In this document: positions 1 through 7,756 of the stretch, one piece after another
Layout: the number at the start of each line of letters is the position of its first letter
How positions within the stretch are numbered: position 1 is the first letter of the stretch
Assembly: GCF_023015695.1 (NCBI RefSeq)
Contig: NZ_JALKAS010000002.1
Coordinates: forward strand, 578,501 to 642,500
Origin: Jannaschia sp. S6380
Lineage (GTDB): Bacteria > Pseudomonadota > Alphaproteobacteria > Rhodobacterales > Rhodobacteraceae
Direction of reading: 5' to 3'
DNA: 64,000 bases
Notes under the pieces: generated by a model
What the model was told of the DNA's origin: nothing
The model's database searches: none
What the model saw: the letters and a program-made list of their open reading frames with translations, nothing else
Made by a program: the position numbers and the translations under genes

Positions 1-1065
1 ATGTTCCGCGGCCTCAGCCCCTGGCTGGCGCGGCTGCCGGGGGGGCTGGTGCATACCAACATCGTCGGCTGCACGGTTTTCGCCGCCGTGTCGGGTTCGT
101 CTGCGGCCACGCTGACGACGGTGGGCAAGATGTCCATCCCCGAACTGCGTGCCCGCGACTATCCCGAGCGCATCGTGATCGGAACGCTGGCGGGCGCGGC
201 GACGCTGGGCCTGATGATCCCGCCATCGCTGGCGCTGATCGTCTACGGGGTGACGGTCAATGAATCGATCACCCAGCTTTTCTTCGCCGGTGTGTTTCCC
301 GGCCTGTGCCTCGCGCTGATGTTCATGGCTTATGTCGCGATCTTCTCCAAGGTGTCGGGGTCTTGGAATCCCAAGCAGGAAACCGGCATGTCGTTCGTCG
401 ACAAGCTGCGGAATTCGCGCTTCCTGATCCCGGTCCTGTGCCTGATCTTCGTGGTCATCGGCTCCATGTACGCGGGCTACGCCACCGCGACCGAGGCGGC
501 GGCCATCGGCGTCATCGGCGCGCTGGCGCTGGCGGCGGGGCAACGATCGCTCACCTGGGGCACCTTCACCGAAAGCCTGATGGGCGCCACGCGAACCTCG
601 GCGATGATCGCATTGATCCTGGCCGGTGCGGCCTTCCTAAAGCTTGCGATGGGTTTCACCGGATTGCCGCGCGCGCTGGCCGACGGGATTGCCACCATGG
701 ACCTGTCGCGGTTCGAGCTGCTGATGATCCTGATGGTATTCTACATCGTGCTGGGCATGTTCCTCGACGGCATCTCCTCGGTGGTGCTGACCATGGCAGT
801 GGTCGAGCCGATGGTCCGCGAGGCGGGGATCGACCTGATCTGGTTCGGCATCTTCGTCGTCGTCGTGGTTGAGATGGCGCAGATCACGCCGCCTATCGGC
901 TTCAACCTTTTCGTGCTGCAGGGCATGACCGAACACGAAATGGGCTACATCACCCGCGCCGCCCTGCCGATGTTCGCGATCATGGTCCTGATGTGCTTCG
1001 TCCTGATCTGGTTTCCGGACGTCGCGATGTGGCTACCCGAAACCATGCGGCAAGCGCCGGGATAG
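1..1065 (+). CDS. TRAP transporter large permease (DctM-like), 5' end cut by window edge
   Basis: This is the C-terminal 354 residues of a TRAP-type large permease, the sodium-driven subunit that moves organic acids, compatible solutes or similar small anions handed over by a periplasmic binding protein. It shows the DctM pattern of long hydrophobic helices with the family segment GLMIPPSLALIVYG near residues 70-83 and a C-terminal ITPPIGFNLFV loop. Complete family members are about 425-440 residues, so roughly 70-80 N-terminal residues and the partner subunits lie upstream of the window. The ATG at base 1 is probably internal rather than the true start. The substrate cannot be read from the sequence. 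The methylated-amine genes downstream make a related compound possible, which is inference. Confidence 0.9.
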   Translation: MFRGLSPWLARLPGGLVHTNIVGCTVFAAVSGSSAATLTTVGKMSIPELRARDYPERIVIGTLAGAATLGLMIPPSLALIVYGVTVNESITQLFFAGVFPGLCLALMFMAYVAIFSKVSGSWNPKQETGMSFVDKLRNSRFLIPVLCLIFVVIGSMYAGYATATEAAAIGVIGALALAAGQRSLTWGTFTESLMGATRTSAMIALILAGAAFLKLAMGFTGLPRALADGIATMDLSRFELLMILMVFYIVLGMFLDGISSVVLTMAVVEPMVREAGIDLIWFGIFVVVVVEMAQITPPIGFNLFVLQGMTEHEMGYITRAALPMFAIMVLMCFVLIWFPDVAMWLPETMRQAPG

Positions 1066-1067
1066 AC

Positions 1068-1997
1068 GTGATCCGGCTCCTCGCCTGGATCGGCCGGTAT
1101 GGGCGTCACTGCCTGATCGGGGGCCTCTGCGCCGGGCTGTTGTTGCCGGACCTGGCCGAGATGCTGCGCCCCTGGGTGGGACATCTGGTCGGTCTGTTGC
1201 TGTTCGTGACCGCGATCCGCGTCGGCGCGGGACGTGCCCTCGGTGCGTTGGACAGGCTGGCCCCCAGCATCGGCCGGGTTGTCGTCCTGCAAATTGTCGC
1301 GCCGCTTATGGCGGTCGCGATCTTCGCGCTGGCCGGCGTTTCGCAGTGGCCGCTTGCCCTGGCGATCTCGCTGATGCTGGCGGCGCCCTCGCTCACCGGC
1401 GCGCCGAACTTCGCCATCATGGTCGGGCGGGATCCGTCGCCCGGGATGCAGCTGCTGGTCCTGGGCACGGCACTGTTCCCGGTCACGGCCATGCCGGTTC
1501 TGCTGATCCTCGATCCCGCGGGGCAGGGCGCGGTCGGGGCGCTGCAACTCGCGGCGGGGTTGATGGGGGCGATCCTGCTGGCGGTGGGTCTGGGCTTCGC
1601 GGCCCGGCGCTTGCTGCCCCGGCTGGGCGCCCCCGACGCACAGGCCGCGCTGGACGGGGCCGCCGCCCTGTTGCTGGCCGTTGTCGTCGTCGGCCTGATG
1701 AGCGCGATCGGACCCCTGTTGCGAAGCGACCCGCTGCGGCTGGCCGGCTGGCTCGCCGTGGCGTTCGCCGTCAACCTGCTGCTCGTCGCCGGGGCCATGG
1801 CCGTCTGCCGCCGTGCCCGTCTCCGCGCGCCGGTCGCAACGGCGATCTACGCGGGGAACCGCAATATCGCGCTCTTCCTCATCGTGCTGCCGCCCGAGGT
1901 CGCGGCGCCCCTGATGATCTTCGTCGGTTGCTACCAAGTTCCGATGTACCTCACTCCGGTCCTGATCCAGCACCTCGACCGCCACATGGACGCGTGA
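1068..1997 (+). CDS. BASS-like (bile acid:sodium symporter superfamily) membrane protein
   Basis: This polytopic membrane protein of about 309 residues has eight to ten hydrophobic segments. Two loops recall the BASS/SBF fold: APSLTGAPNFAIMVG in the first half and AGNRNIALFLIVLPP in the second, each followed by a proline-rich helix. Members of that fold carry organic anions with sodium. I placed the start at the GTG two bases after the permease stop. A longer frame begins inside the permease gene, but its first 25 residues are not hydrophobic and merely overlap. The tight spacing suggests cotranscription with the TRAP genes. Family membership is moderately supported and the substrate is unknown. 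Confidence 0.6.
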   Translation: MIRLLAWIGRYGRHCLIGGLCAGLLLPDLAEMLRPWVGHLVGLLLFVTAIRVGAGRALGALDRLAPSIGRVVVLQIVAPLMAVAIFALAGVSQWPLALAISLMLAAPSLTGAPNFAIMVGRDPSPGMQLLVLGTALFPVTAMPVLLILDPAGQGAVGALQLAAGLMGAILLAVGLGFAARRLLPRLGAPDAQAALDGAAALLLAVVVVGLMSAIGPLLRSDPLRLAGWLAVAFAVNLLLVAGAMAVCRRARLRAPVATAIYAGNRNIALFLIVLPPEVAAPLMIFVGCYQVPMYLTPVLIQHLDRHMDA

Positions 1998-2089
1998 CGG
2001 AAATGGAACATGGGCGAAGCCCGGGAGGCCGCGCGGCGAGGGTATCCCGTGGAGGGCCGGGCGCGATCGATTGACGAATCGCCGTATCC

Positions 2090-2117
2090 GAAACCAGTGT
2101 TTCGAACTTATGGAAAC
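2090..2117 (+). promoter_or_regulatory. Probable LysR-type operator upstream of the LysR gene
   Basis: The sequence reads GAAAC-N4-GTTTC-N9-GAAAC, ending 13 bases before the ATG of the LysR regulator. The second and third half-sites contain a T-N11-A core (TTTC-N9-GAAA), the usual LysR-type box. The same arrangement with identical spacing occurs at 4694-4721 between the two catabolic genes. Autoregulation is inferred. Confidence 0.6.
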
Positions 2118-2130
2118 TACGCGGATGTAG

Positions 2131-3096
2131 ATGCGATCGGGAATGTCCCTCCAAGCGCTCGAGGTCTTCGAGACGGTCGCGCGGACCCGCTCCCTGCGCC
2201 ATGCCGCCCGGGAACTCGACATCTCCATCAGCTCGGTCTTTCACCACCTCGCCAGGCTGGAGGGTGAGCTGGGCACGACGCTCCTGGATCGGGGGCGCCG
2301 TCCCCTGCGGCTGACCGCACAGGGGCAGAACTTCCTGCTTCGCATAGAGGAGGGGCTGCGCCAGATCCGGCTCGCGCGGAGCGAGACCGAAATCGGTGCC
2401 GTCTCCGCTACGCGTGTGCTTCGGCTGGGGCTCATCGACGAGCTGGAGGGACGGATCGGCCCCGACCTTGCCCTGGCCCTGGCACGGACGATGCCGCGGG
2501 CGTCGCTCTCGGTTCGCAGCCTGACCAGCCTCGACGCGCTCGAACAGCTGGCCGCGCGGGAGATCGATTTCGCCGTCGCGGCGGACGCGGGCGCCGTGCC
2601 GTCAGGGCTGACCGTGCAACCGCTCTTGCGCGACCCATTCGTGATGGCAGTGGCGAAAGACGACGACACTCCGCCGATCGCGCACCTGCAGGGCGACGGC
2701 CTGCCGATGCTGCGCTACGCCGCGCGCCATCTGCTGGGACGCCAGATCGATGCGCAGCTGCGACGCAACGGCCTCGCACCCGCCTCGCGATACGAGTTCG
2801 ACGAGACCGCCTCGATCCTGGCGCTTGTCGCGGCGGGGCAGGGCTGGGCCGTGACCACCCCGGTGGCCTATGAACGGGTCTGGCGCTATCGCGACGCGGT
2901 GCGTCTGCAGCCCCTGCCGATCCCCGCCTTCTCTCGCCACGTCGCCCTTTTCGGCCGGGGCGACGGGCCGCGGGACGTCGGCTCGCGGATCGCGGATTTG
3001 CTGCGCGATCTGCTCGTCGAAGCCTGCGTGGCCCCCGCCACCGAACGGTTCCCCTGGCTGCGCGACCACCTTCGGCCAGAGGGCGTCAATCCCTGA
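2131..3096 (+). CDS. LysR family transcriptional regulator
   Basis: This is a 321-residue LysR-type regulator. It has an N-terminal winged helix-turn-helix (about residues 5-65, including LQALEVFETVARTRSLRHAA) and a C-terminal LysR substrate-binding domain starting near VLRLGLIDELEG at about residue 92. A second ATG four codons in (MSLQALEVF) is also a plausible start. Its 3' end overlaps the 3' end of the convergent MttB-like gene by 11 bases. A GAAAC-N4-GTTTC-N9-GAAAC element just upstream recurs between the MttB-like gene and the FAD oxidoreductase, so this protein probably controls itself and those two genes. The inducer is unknown; a methylated amine such as a betaine is a guess from the neighbours. 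Confidence 0.92.
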   Translation: MRSGMSLQALEVFETVARTRSLRHAARELDISISSVFHHLARLEGELGTTLLDRGRRPLRLTAQGQNFLLRIEEGLRQIRLARSETEIGAVSATRVLRLGLIDELEGRIGPDLALALARTMPRASLSVRSLTSLDALEQLAAREIDFAVAADAGAVPSGLTVQPLLRDPFVMAVAKDDDTPPIAHLQGDGLPMLRYAARHLLGRQIDAQLRRNGLAPASRYEFDETASILALVAAGQGWAVTTPVAYERVWRYRDAVRLQPLPIPAFSRHVALFGRGDGPRDVGSRIADLLRDLLVEACVAPATERFPWLRDHLRPEGVNP

Positions 3097-4606
3097 TCGG
3101 TGCGAGGTCGCGCATGGCCGCGTCCTGGTCCGGCGTCAGGTAGTCGGGGCGGTGCGTCTTCAGGATGCCGCGCGCGCGCCCGCGCGCACGGCCCCATGCG
3201 TCTTGGGCGCCTTCCTCGGCCCATTGCGACGGTGGGACGCGGTCGGCGAGGGCGGGATAGTGGTAATCGCGTTCCATCGCGGCATAGGTCTGTGGGTGCC
3301 CGAGGAAGTGACCCTCGCCCAGCACGGCTTCGCGGATCGCCTCGAAGCCCAGGGTGGTCTCGTCCACCTCGACCCCGCGCAGGATACGGTAGATGGCCGA
3401 ATGCATCTCGTCGTCGAGCACGAAGGCCTCGAAGGACGCGCCGAGCAGGGAGGCGGTCATGCCCGAGGACTCGTAGATCAGGTTGCCCCCCGCGAGCCCT
3501 GCGGCGAGCGCGGTCAGCGCCTTTTCGGAGCCGTGCTGCGCGTCGATCGACTTGGCGTCCGTCATCGAGGCCGCGACGCCCGAGGGCAGGCCCAACCGGT
3601 TCGTAAGCTGCGCCGAGGCCGCGTTGAGCACCGCGATCTCGCCGCCGCCGCCGGTGAATGCCCCGGTGCGCAGGTCGACCACCAGCGGCCAGTTCGAGAA
3701 CACCATCGGAAAGCCGGGCCGGATCGCGTTCACCGCGACCAGGGAGGCCAGCGTCTCGGCCAGGGATTGCGCCAGAAACCCGGCCAGCGTGGCGGGCGCG
3801 GTGGCACCCGATTGCGCGGCGGTGATGCAAGAGACGGGAATGCCCGCCGCCAGGCAACCATAGAGGACCGCGACGGCGTCCTCTCCGAACCGCATCGGCG
3901 AGATCACCGGGCTGATATGCGTCGTGAGGAAGGGCCGTTCGGCGAAGGCCCCCGGCCCGCCCGCCGCGATGTCGAGCATTGCGATCAGCGGCGGCATCGT
4001 CGCGGCCGTCGTGAAAGAGGTGGCCACGGGCTTGGTCGTGTTGGCGAGCAGCGCATGCAGCGTGTTCGCGTCGAGGTCCAGATCGGACGGCATGTCCGTC
4101 GCGACGCAGCAGCGCGTGAACCACGACACGTTGGCGAGCGTGTCCTGCAACCGGGTGAAGTCGCGCAGATCCGCGAGGGTGGAGGGCCGGTAGAGCCCGG
4201 TGTCGAGGTCCAGCACCTGCACAGCCGCCCCGCCCGTCCCGAAATGGACCGCGTCGCCGCCGATTTCGATCGACCGCGCCGGGTCGCGCCCATGAAGCGT
4301 GAAACGCTTCGCGGCCAGATCGATCGCGCGCCGCGTGGTCTTGCGCGGGATCAGGATACGGTCGCCGGCCCGTTCGGCGCCTGCGGCCAGCAGGTCGCGC
4401 GCCAGCCGGTCGGGCACCTCGCCCATGCCGAGTTCGGCCAACAGCCGCAGCGCGGTGTCCGTGATCGCGTCGAGCTGCGCCTCGGTCAGCGGGCGGTACA
4501 TCCCGCCACGCTGGCCCGGCGGGCAGGGGTTCTGGACCGGTGGGGCGGCCCGTTGGGCGACCCGCGCGCGCCGCCCGCCGGCCCTCTTGCGCCCGACCTC
4601 GCCCAT
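3086..4606 (-). CDS. Trimethylamine methyltransferase (MttB) superfamily protein, pyrrolysine-free
   Basis: This protein of about 506 residues belongs to the MttB superfamily of corrinoid-dependent methyltransferases (TIM barrels). Recognisable family stretches are TRCCVATDMPSDLDLDANTL, TTKPVATSFTTAATMPPL and ISPVISPMRFGEDAVAVL. Methanogen MttB uses an in-frame amber codon for pyrrolysine. This gene has no internal stop, so it belongs to the non-Pyl branch, whose characterised members demethylate glycine betaine, proline betaine or carnitine. The start is placed at the ATG preceded by GGGAGG six bases away; another ATG lies five codons upstream. It is divergent from a dimethylglycine/sarcosine-dehydrogenase-like gene with a shared operator. 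No corrinoid protein gene is seen nearby, so the methyl acceptor is unresolved. Confidence 0.88.
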   Translation of the reverse strand: MGEVGRKRAGGRRARVAQRAAPPVQNPCPPGQRGGMYRPLTEAQLDAITDTALRLLAELGMGEVPDRLARDLLAAGAERAGDRILIPRKTTRRAIDLAAKRFTLHGRDPARSIEIGGDAVHFGTGGAAVQVLDLDTGLYRPSTLADLRDFTRLQDTLANVSWFTRCCVATDMPSDLDLDANTLHALLANTTKPVATSFTTAATMPPLIAMLDIAAGGPGAFAERPFLTTHISPVISPMRFGEDAVAVLYGCLAAGIPVSCITAAQSGATAPATLAGFLAQSLAETLASLVAVNAIRPGFPMVFSNWPLVVDLRTGAFTGGGGEIAVLNAASAQLTNRLGLPSGVAASMTDAKSIDAQHGSEKALTALAAGLAGGNLIYESSGMTASLLGASFEAFVLDDEMHSAIYRILRGVEVDETTLGFEAIREAVLGEGHFLGHPQTYAAMERDYHYPALADRVPPSQWAEEGAQDAWGRARGRARGILKTHRPDYLTPDQDAAMRDLAPIRD

Positions 4607-4693
4607 CCGAACCTCCCGCATGTCAAGCTCACCCCCCACATCTGCGCCCACGGGGGACGTCGGGGCAAGCGCCGTCTCGGCCTCCCGCCGATT

Positions 4694-4721
4694 GAAAACG
4701 GCGTTTCAAATCGCTTGAAAC
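4694..4721 (+). promoter_or_regulatory. Shared LysR-type operator between divergent mttB-like and FAD oxidoreductase genes
   Basis: GAAAA-N4-GTTTC-N9-GAAAC lies in the 185-bp divergent promoter region. The half-site order and the 4- and 9-base spacings match the element at 2090-2117 exactly. Around it, GTTTCAA-N5-TTGAAAC (4703-4721) is a perfect 7-bp inverted repeat. The position suits joint control of both genes by the LysR protein at 2131-3096. Confidence 0.62.
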
Positions 4722-4791
4722 CGCGTTCCACGGATTGACGCGCCTCGGGCCGGCCCGGAATGAGGTTGCGGCACCAGTTCGGGAGGGGCGG

Positions 4792-7194
4792 ATGCGCAGT
4801 CGGGCACGGGTCGTCGTCATCGGGGGTGGCATCGCGGGGTGCTCGGCCCTCTATCACCTGACGCAGGAGAGTTGGTCCGACGTCCTGTTGCTGGAACGCG
4901 ACGAGATCACGTCGGGCACGACGTGGCATTCGGCCGCGCAGGTGACCTCCTTCGGGATGAACCAGACGATGGTGGCGCTGAAAGCCCGTTCCATCGCGCT
5001 CTACCGGGACCTGGCCGCCGATCCGGATCACCCGGTCGGATACAATTACGGCGACGGGGGCATCCGACTGGCCGGCGATGCCCGCACGATGGAAGGGTAT
5101 CGGCACTTCGCCTCGATGGCGCGGGGGATGGGGCAGCACTGGGAGGTCATCGACGCCGCCGAATGTGCCCGCCGCCATCCGCTGATCGACACCGACGGCT
5201 TGGCGGGCGGCCTTTGGGACCCCCATGACGGGCATATCGATCCGTCGCAGCTCTGCAATGCGCTGCTAGCGCGCGCGCGTCGCGCGGGTGCCGAGGTCGT
5301 GCGCAGATGCCCCGTAACGGCGATCGCGCGGCAGGGCGAGGGCTGGCATCTTACCACGCCCATGGGCGAGATCGAGGCCGAGATCGTCGTCAACGCTGGT
5401 GGCTACCGCTGCAACGAGATCGCCGCGATGATGGGTCATCGCCTGCCGGTCGCATCGATGGAGCATCAGTATTTCGTCACCGAGGACATGGCGGAGGTGC
5501 GGGACGCCGGACGCCGCATCCCGCTGCTGCGCTGTCCGATCAGCGACTTCTATTCCCGGCAGGAGCGTGACGGCCTGCTGGTCGGCTTCTACGAACAGGA
5601 CTGCGAGACCTGGGGGTTGGACGGGATCGACCCGGATTTCACGATGGATCTTTCGCCCGACGACCTCGACCGGGTCATGCCCGTGATCGAGGGGGCGATG
5701 GCGCGGATGCCGGCGCTCGCCACGGCGGGGATCAAGCAGGTGGTGAACGGCCCGATCACCTATACGATCGACGGGGCGCCGCTGGTCGGGCCGGTGCCGG
5801 GGCTCAGGGGCGCCTATTGCATCACCGGCCTGCGTGCGGGGCTGGGCGAGGGCGGCGGGCATGGTTGGCTGTTGGCGCAGATGATCGTGCATGGCGAGGC
5901 CGAGGTGGACACCTGGTGCCTCGACCCGCGCCGTTTCCTGGCTCATGGCACGGTCGCCTATACGGCCCAGAAGGCGGTCGAGGACTACCGCAACGAGTTC
6001 CGCTTCCACTTCCCGCATGAACATCGGCCCGCCGGGCGCCCTTTGCGCACGACGCCCCTGACCGGAACGCTGGTCGAGGAGGGCGCCCATATGGGCGTGG
6101 TCGCCGGCTGGGAACGGTTGGAATACGTCGCCCCGGAGGGGTTCGCCGAGGCGCATTCCTTCCGCTTCACCGATGCCGAGCCGTTGATCGCCCGGGAGGT
6201 CCGCGCCGTGGCCGAGGATGTCGCGCTTACCGAAATCTCGGGCTTCTCGCGCTTCCAATTGACCGGCACGGACGTGCATGCCTTTCTGGAGCGGCTGTCC
6301 TGCTCGCGCATTCCCCGCAAGCCGGGCCGCATGGGCCTGACCTACTGGCTGAACGGCCACGGCTGCCTCAAGTCGGAAGTGACGGTGGCGAACGTGGCGC
6401 CAGGCCGCGTCTTGCTCGGCTCGGCGGCGGCGGCGCAGTGGCACGACCGCGACTGGATGGATGCGCATCTGGGGCCGGGCGAGGACGTCGCGATTACGGA
6501 CCTCACGACCTCGCACACGATCCTGCTGCTGGCCGGTCCGCGATCGCGCGAGGTGCTGTCGCGTGCCGCGCGGGGCGACTGGTCGGCCGCAGCCTTCCCT
6601 TGGCTGTCGGTCCGCACGGCGGAGCTGGGCGTCGCCCCGGCCACGGTCATGTCGGTCAGCTTTTCAGGGGAACTGGCCTACGAGATCCACGTCCCGAATG
6701 AGAGCCTGGCCGCCGCCTGGCGCACGCTGCGCGCGGCGGGGGCGGCGACGCTCTTCGGGTCGCGCGCGGTGGAATCGATGCGGTTGGAGAAGTCGTTCCT
6801 GCACTGGAAGGCCGACATCCTGACCGAGTTCGACCCCTACGAGGCAGGGTTGGAGCGCTTCGTGCGCGACGGCGGGGGATATGTCGGGGCCGAGGCACTG
6901 GCCGCGCGCAAGGCAGCGGGGCCGACCCGGCGGTTGGTGACGCTTGCCATCGACGCCGACGACGCGCCGGCTCGAGCGGGGGCTTCCGTGACGTCGCATG
7001 GCGGGATCGTCGGCACGGTGACGTCCGGCGCGATGGGCCACCGCACCGGGCTCAACCTGGGGCTGGCCTTCGTGAAACCGGCCTGCGCAGCCGAAGGCAC
7101 GGCGCTGGAGGTCGACATGATCGGCACGTCCCGCCCGGCCCGCGTGATCGCGCCCGCCCCCTATGATCCGGGGTTCGCGCGCCTGCGGAGATGA
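4792..7194 (+). CDS. FAD-dependent oxidoreductase with C-terminal GcvT domain (dimethylglycine/sarcosine dehydrogenase-like)
   Basis: This 800-residue two-part enzyme resembles dimethylglycine and sarcosine dehydrogenases, which oxidise N-methyl groups and pass the one-carbon unit to tetrahydrofolate. The N-terminal DAO domain has a dinucleotide motif (VVVIGGGIAGCSALYHL). Next comes GTTWHSAAQ, where His46 matches the position that binds FAD covalently in this family. From about residue 440 a GcvT (aminomethyltransferase, folate-binding) domain follows, with GLTYWLNGHGCLKSEVTV and FSGELAYEIHVP. The start is the ATG behind GGGAGGGGCGG; an upstream frame extension lacks the family pattern. It is divergent from the MttB-like gene, and together they could strip successive methyl groups from a quaternary amine. 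The exact substrate is uncertain. Confidence 0.9.
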   Translation: MRSRARVVVIGGGIAGCSALYHLTQESWSDVLLLERDEITSGTTWHSAAQVTSFGMNQTMVALKARSIALYRDLAADPDHPVGYNYGDGGIRLAGDARTMEGYRHFASMARGMGQHWEVIDAAECARRHPLIDTDGLAGGLWDPHDGHIDPSQLCNALLARARRAGAEVVRRCPVTAIARQGEGWHLTTPMGEIEAEIVVNAGGYRCNEIAAMMGHRLPVASMEHQYFVTEDMAEVRDAGRRIPLLRCPISDFYSRQERDGLLVGFYEQDCETWGLDGIDPDFTMDLSPDDLDRVMPVIEGAMARMPALATAGIKQVVNGPITYTIDGAPLVGPVPGLRGAYCITGLRAGLGEGGGHGWLLAQMIVHGEAEVDTWCLDPRRFLAHGTVAYTAQKAVEDYRNEFRFHFPHEHRPAGRPLRTTPLTGTLVEEGAHMGVVAGWERLEYVAPEGFAEAHSFRFTDAEPLIAREVRAVAEDVALTEISGFSRFQLTGTDVHAFLERLSCSRIPRKPGRMGLTYWLNGHGCLKSEVTVANVAPGRVLLGSAAAAQWHDRDWMDAHLGPGEDVAITDLTTSHTILLLAGPRSREVLSRAARGDWSAAAFPWLSVRTAELGVAPATVMSVSFSGELAYEIHVPNESLAAAWRTLRAAGAATLFGSRAVESMRLEKSFLHWKADILTEFDPYEAGLERFVRDGGGYVGAEALAARKAAGPTRRLVTLAIDADDAPARAGASVTSHGGIVGTVTSGAMGHRTGLNLGLAFVKPACAAEGTALEVDMIGTSRPARVIAPAPYDPGFARLRR

Positions 7195-7210
7195 CCCGTG
7201 CCGTCGCCGC

Positions 7211-7753
7211 TCAGAGGTCCCGTGCGAGCTGTTCGGCCAGTTGCAGCCAGACCGCCTCATGCGCCGCGATGATGGCGAAATAGCTGTCGAGATCCGCCAC
7301 CGGTGCCGAGAGCGCGAAGTTCCCGACCTTGTCCCGCCCGGTTTCGGACCGGATCGCGTAGATGCCTGTGAAGCGGATATCGCCCGTCGCGCGCACAATC
7401 ATGTCCTCGACGAAGACCGAAAGCTCGACGTCGGGAAAGCCCGACAGGGGCCAGGGTTCGGCGGCGACACGGGCGTCGGTGATCGTGTTCAGATGCCGCG
7501 TCAGCGAGGCCTGCATGGCGCGGTCCGGCAAGTCCGCCCACAGCTTGTCGGTATTCGTCAGCAGCGCGCCGTCGGCCTGCTGGATCGGGATTTCCTGATT
7601 GATGGCGTATTCGGGGATCGAGATTTCGTTCACCTGCACCGTGGACGCCGCGACGTTGACGCGCAGGTCGGTCGTGGAAGGGGGCGGCGCGAAATACTGC
7701 GTCTCGGTACAGGCGGCGAGCGCGAAGAGGAGGGCGGCGAGGGGCAGTTTCAT
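7211..7753 (-). CDS. pqiC: PqiC-like outer-membrane lipoprotein of the PqiABC system
   Basis: This 180-residue lipoprotein precursor has the signal peptide MKLPLAALLFALAAC, a lipobox with Cys15. The remainder fits the PqiC/YmbA (ABC-type transport auxiliary lipoprotein) family, with a conserved early DLRVNV strand and a C-terminal helix ending EQLARDL. In E. coli, PqiC sits under the outer membrane and receives the PqiB needle. Here it is the last gene of the operon, three bases after pqiB, and its 3' end faces the FAD oxidoreductase 16 bases away. Identification rests mainly on lipobox, size and position. Confidence 0.75.
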   Translation of the reverse strand: MKLPLAALLFALAACTETQYFAPPPSTTDLRVNVAASTVQVNEISIPEYAINQEIPIQQADGALLTNTDKLWADLPDRAMQASLTRHLNTITDARVAAEPWPLSGFPDVELSVFVEDMIVRATGDIRFTGIYAIRSETGRDKVGNFALSAPVADLDSYFAIIAAHEAVWLQLAEQLARDL

Positions 7754-7756
7754 GGT

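Noticed and set aside
3086..4606. Possible pyrrolysine (amber) codon in the MttB-like gene
   Set aside because: The frame is open throughout with no internal TAG, and no pyl genes are seen.
2870..4738. 622-codon plus-strand frame opposite the MttB-like gene
   Set aside because: Arg/Gly-rich shadow of the MttB-like protein, which has clear family motifs on the minus strand.
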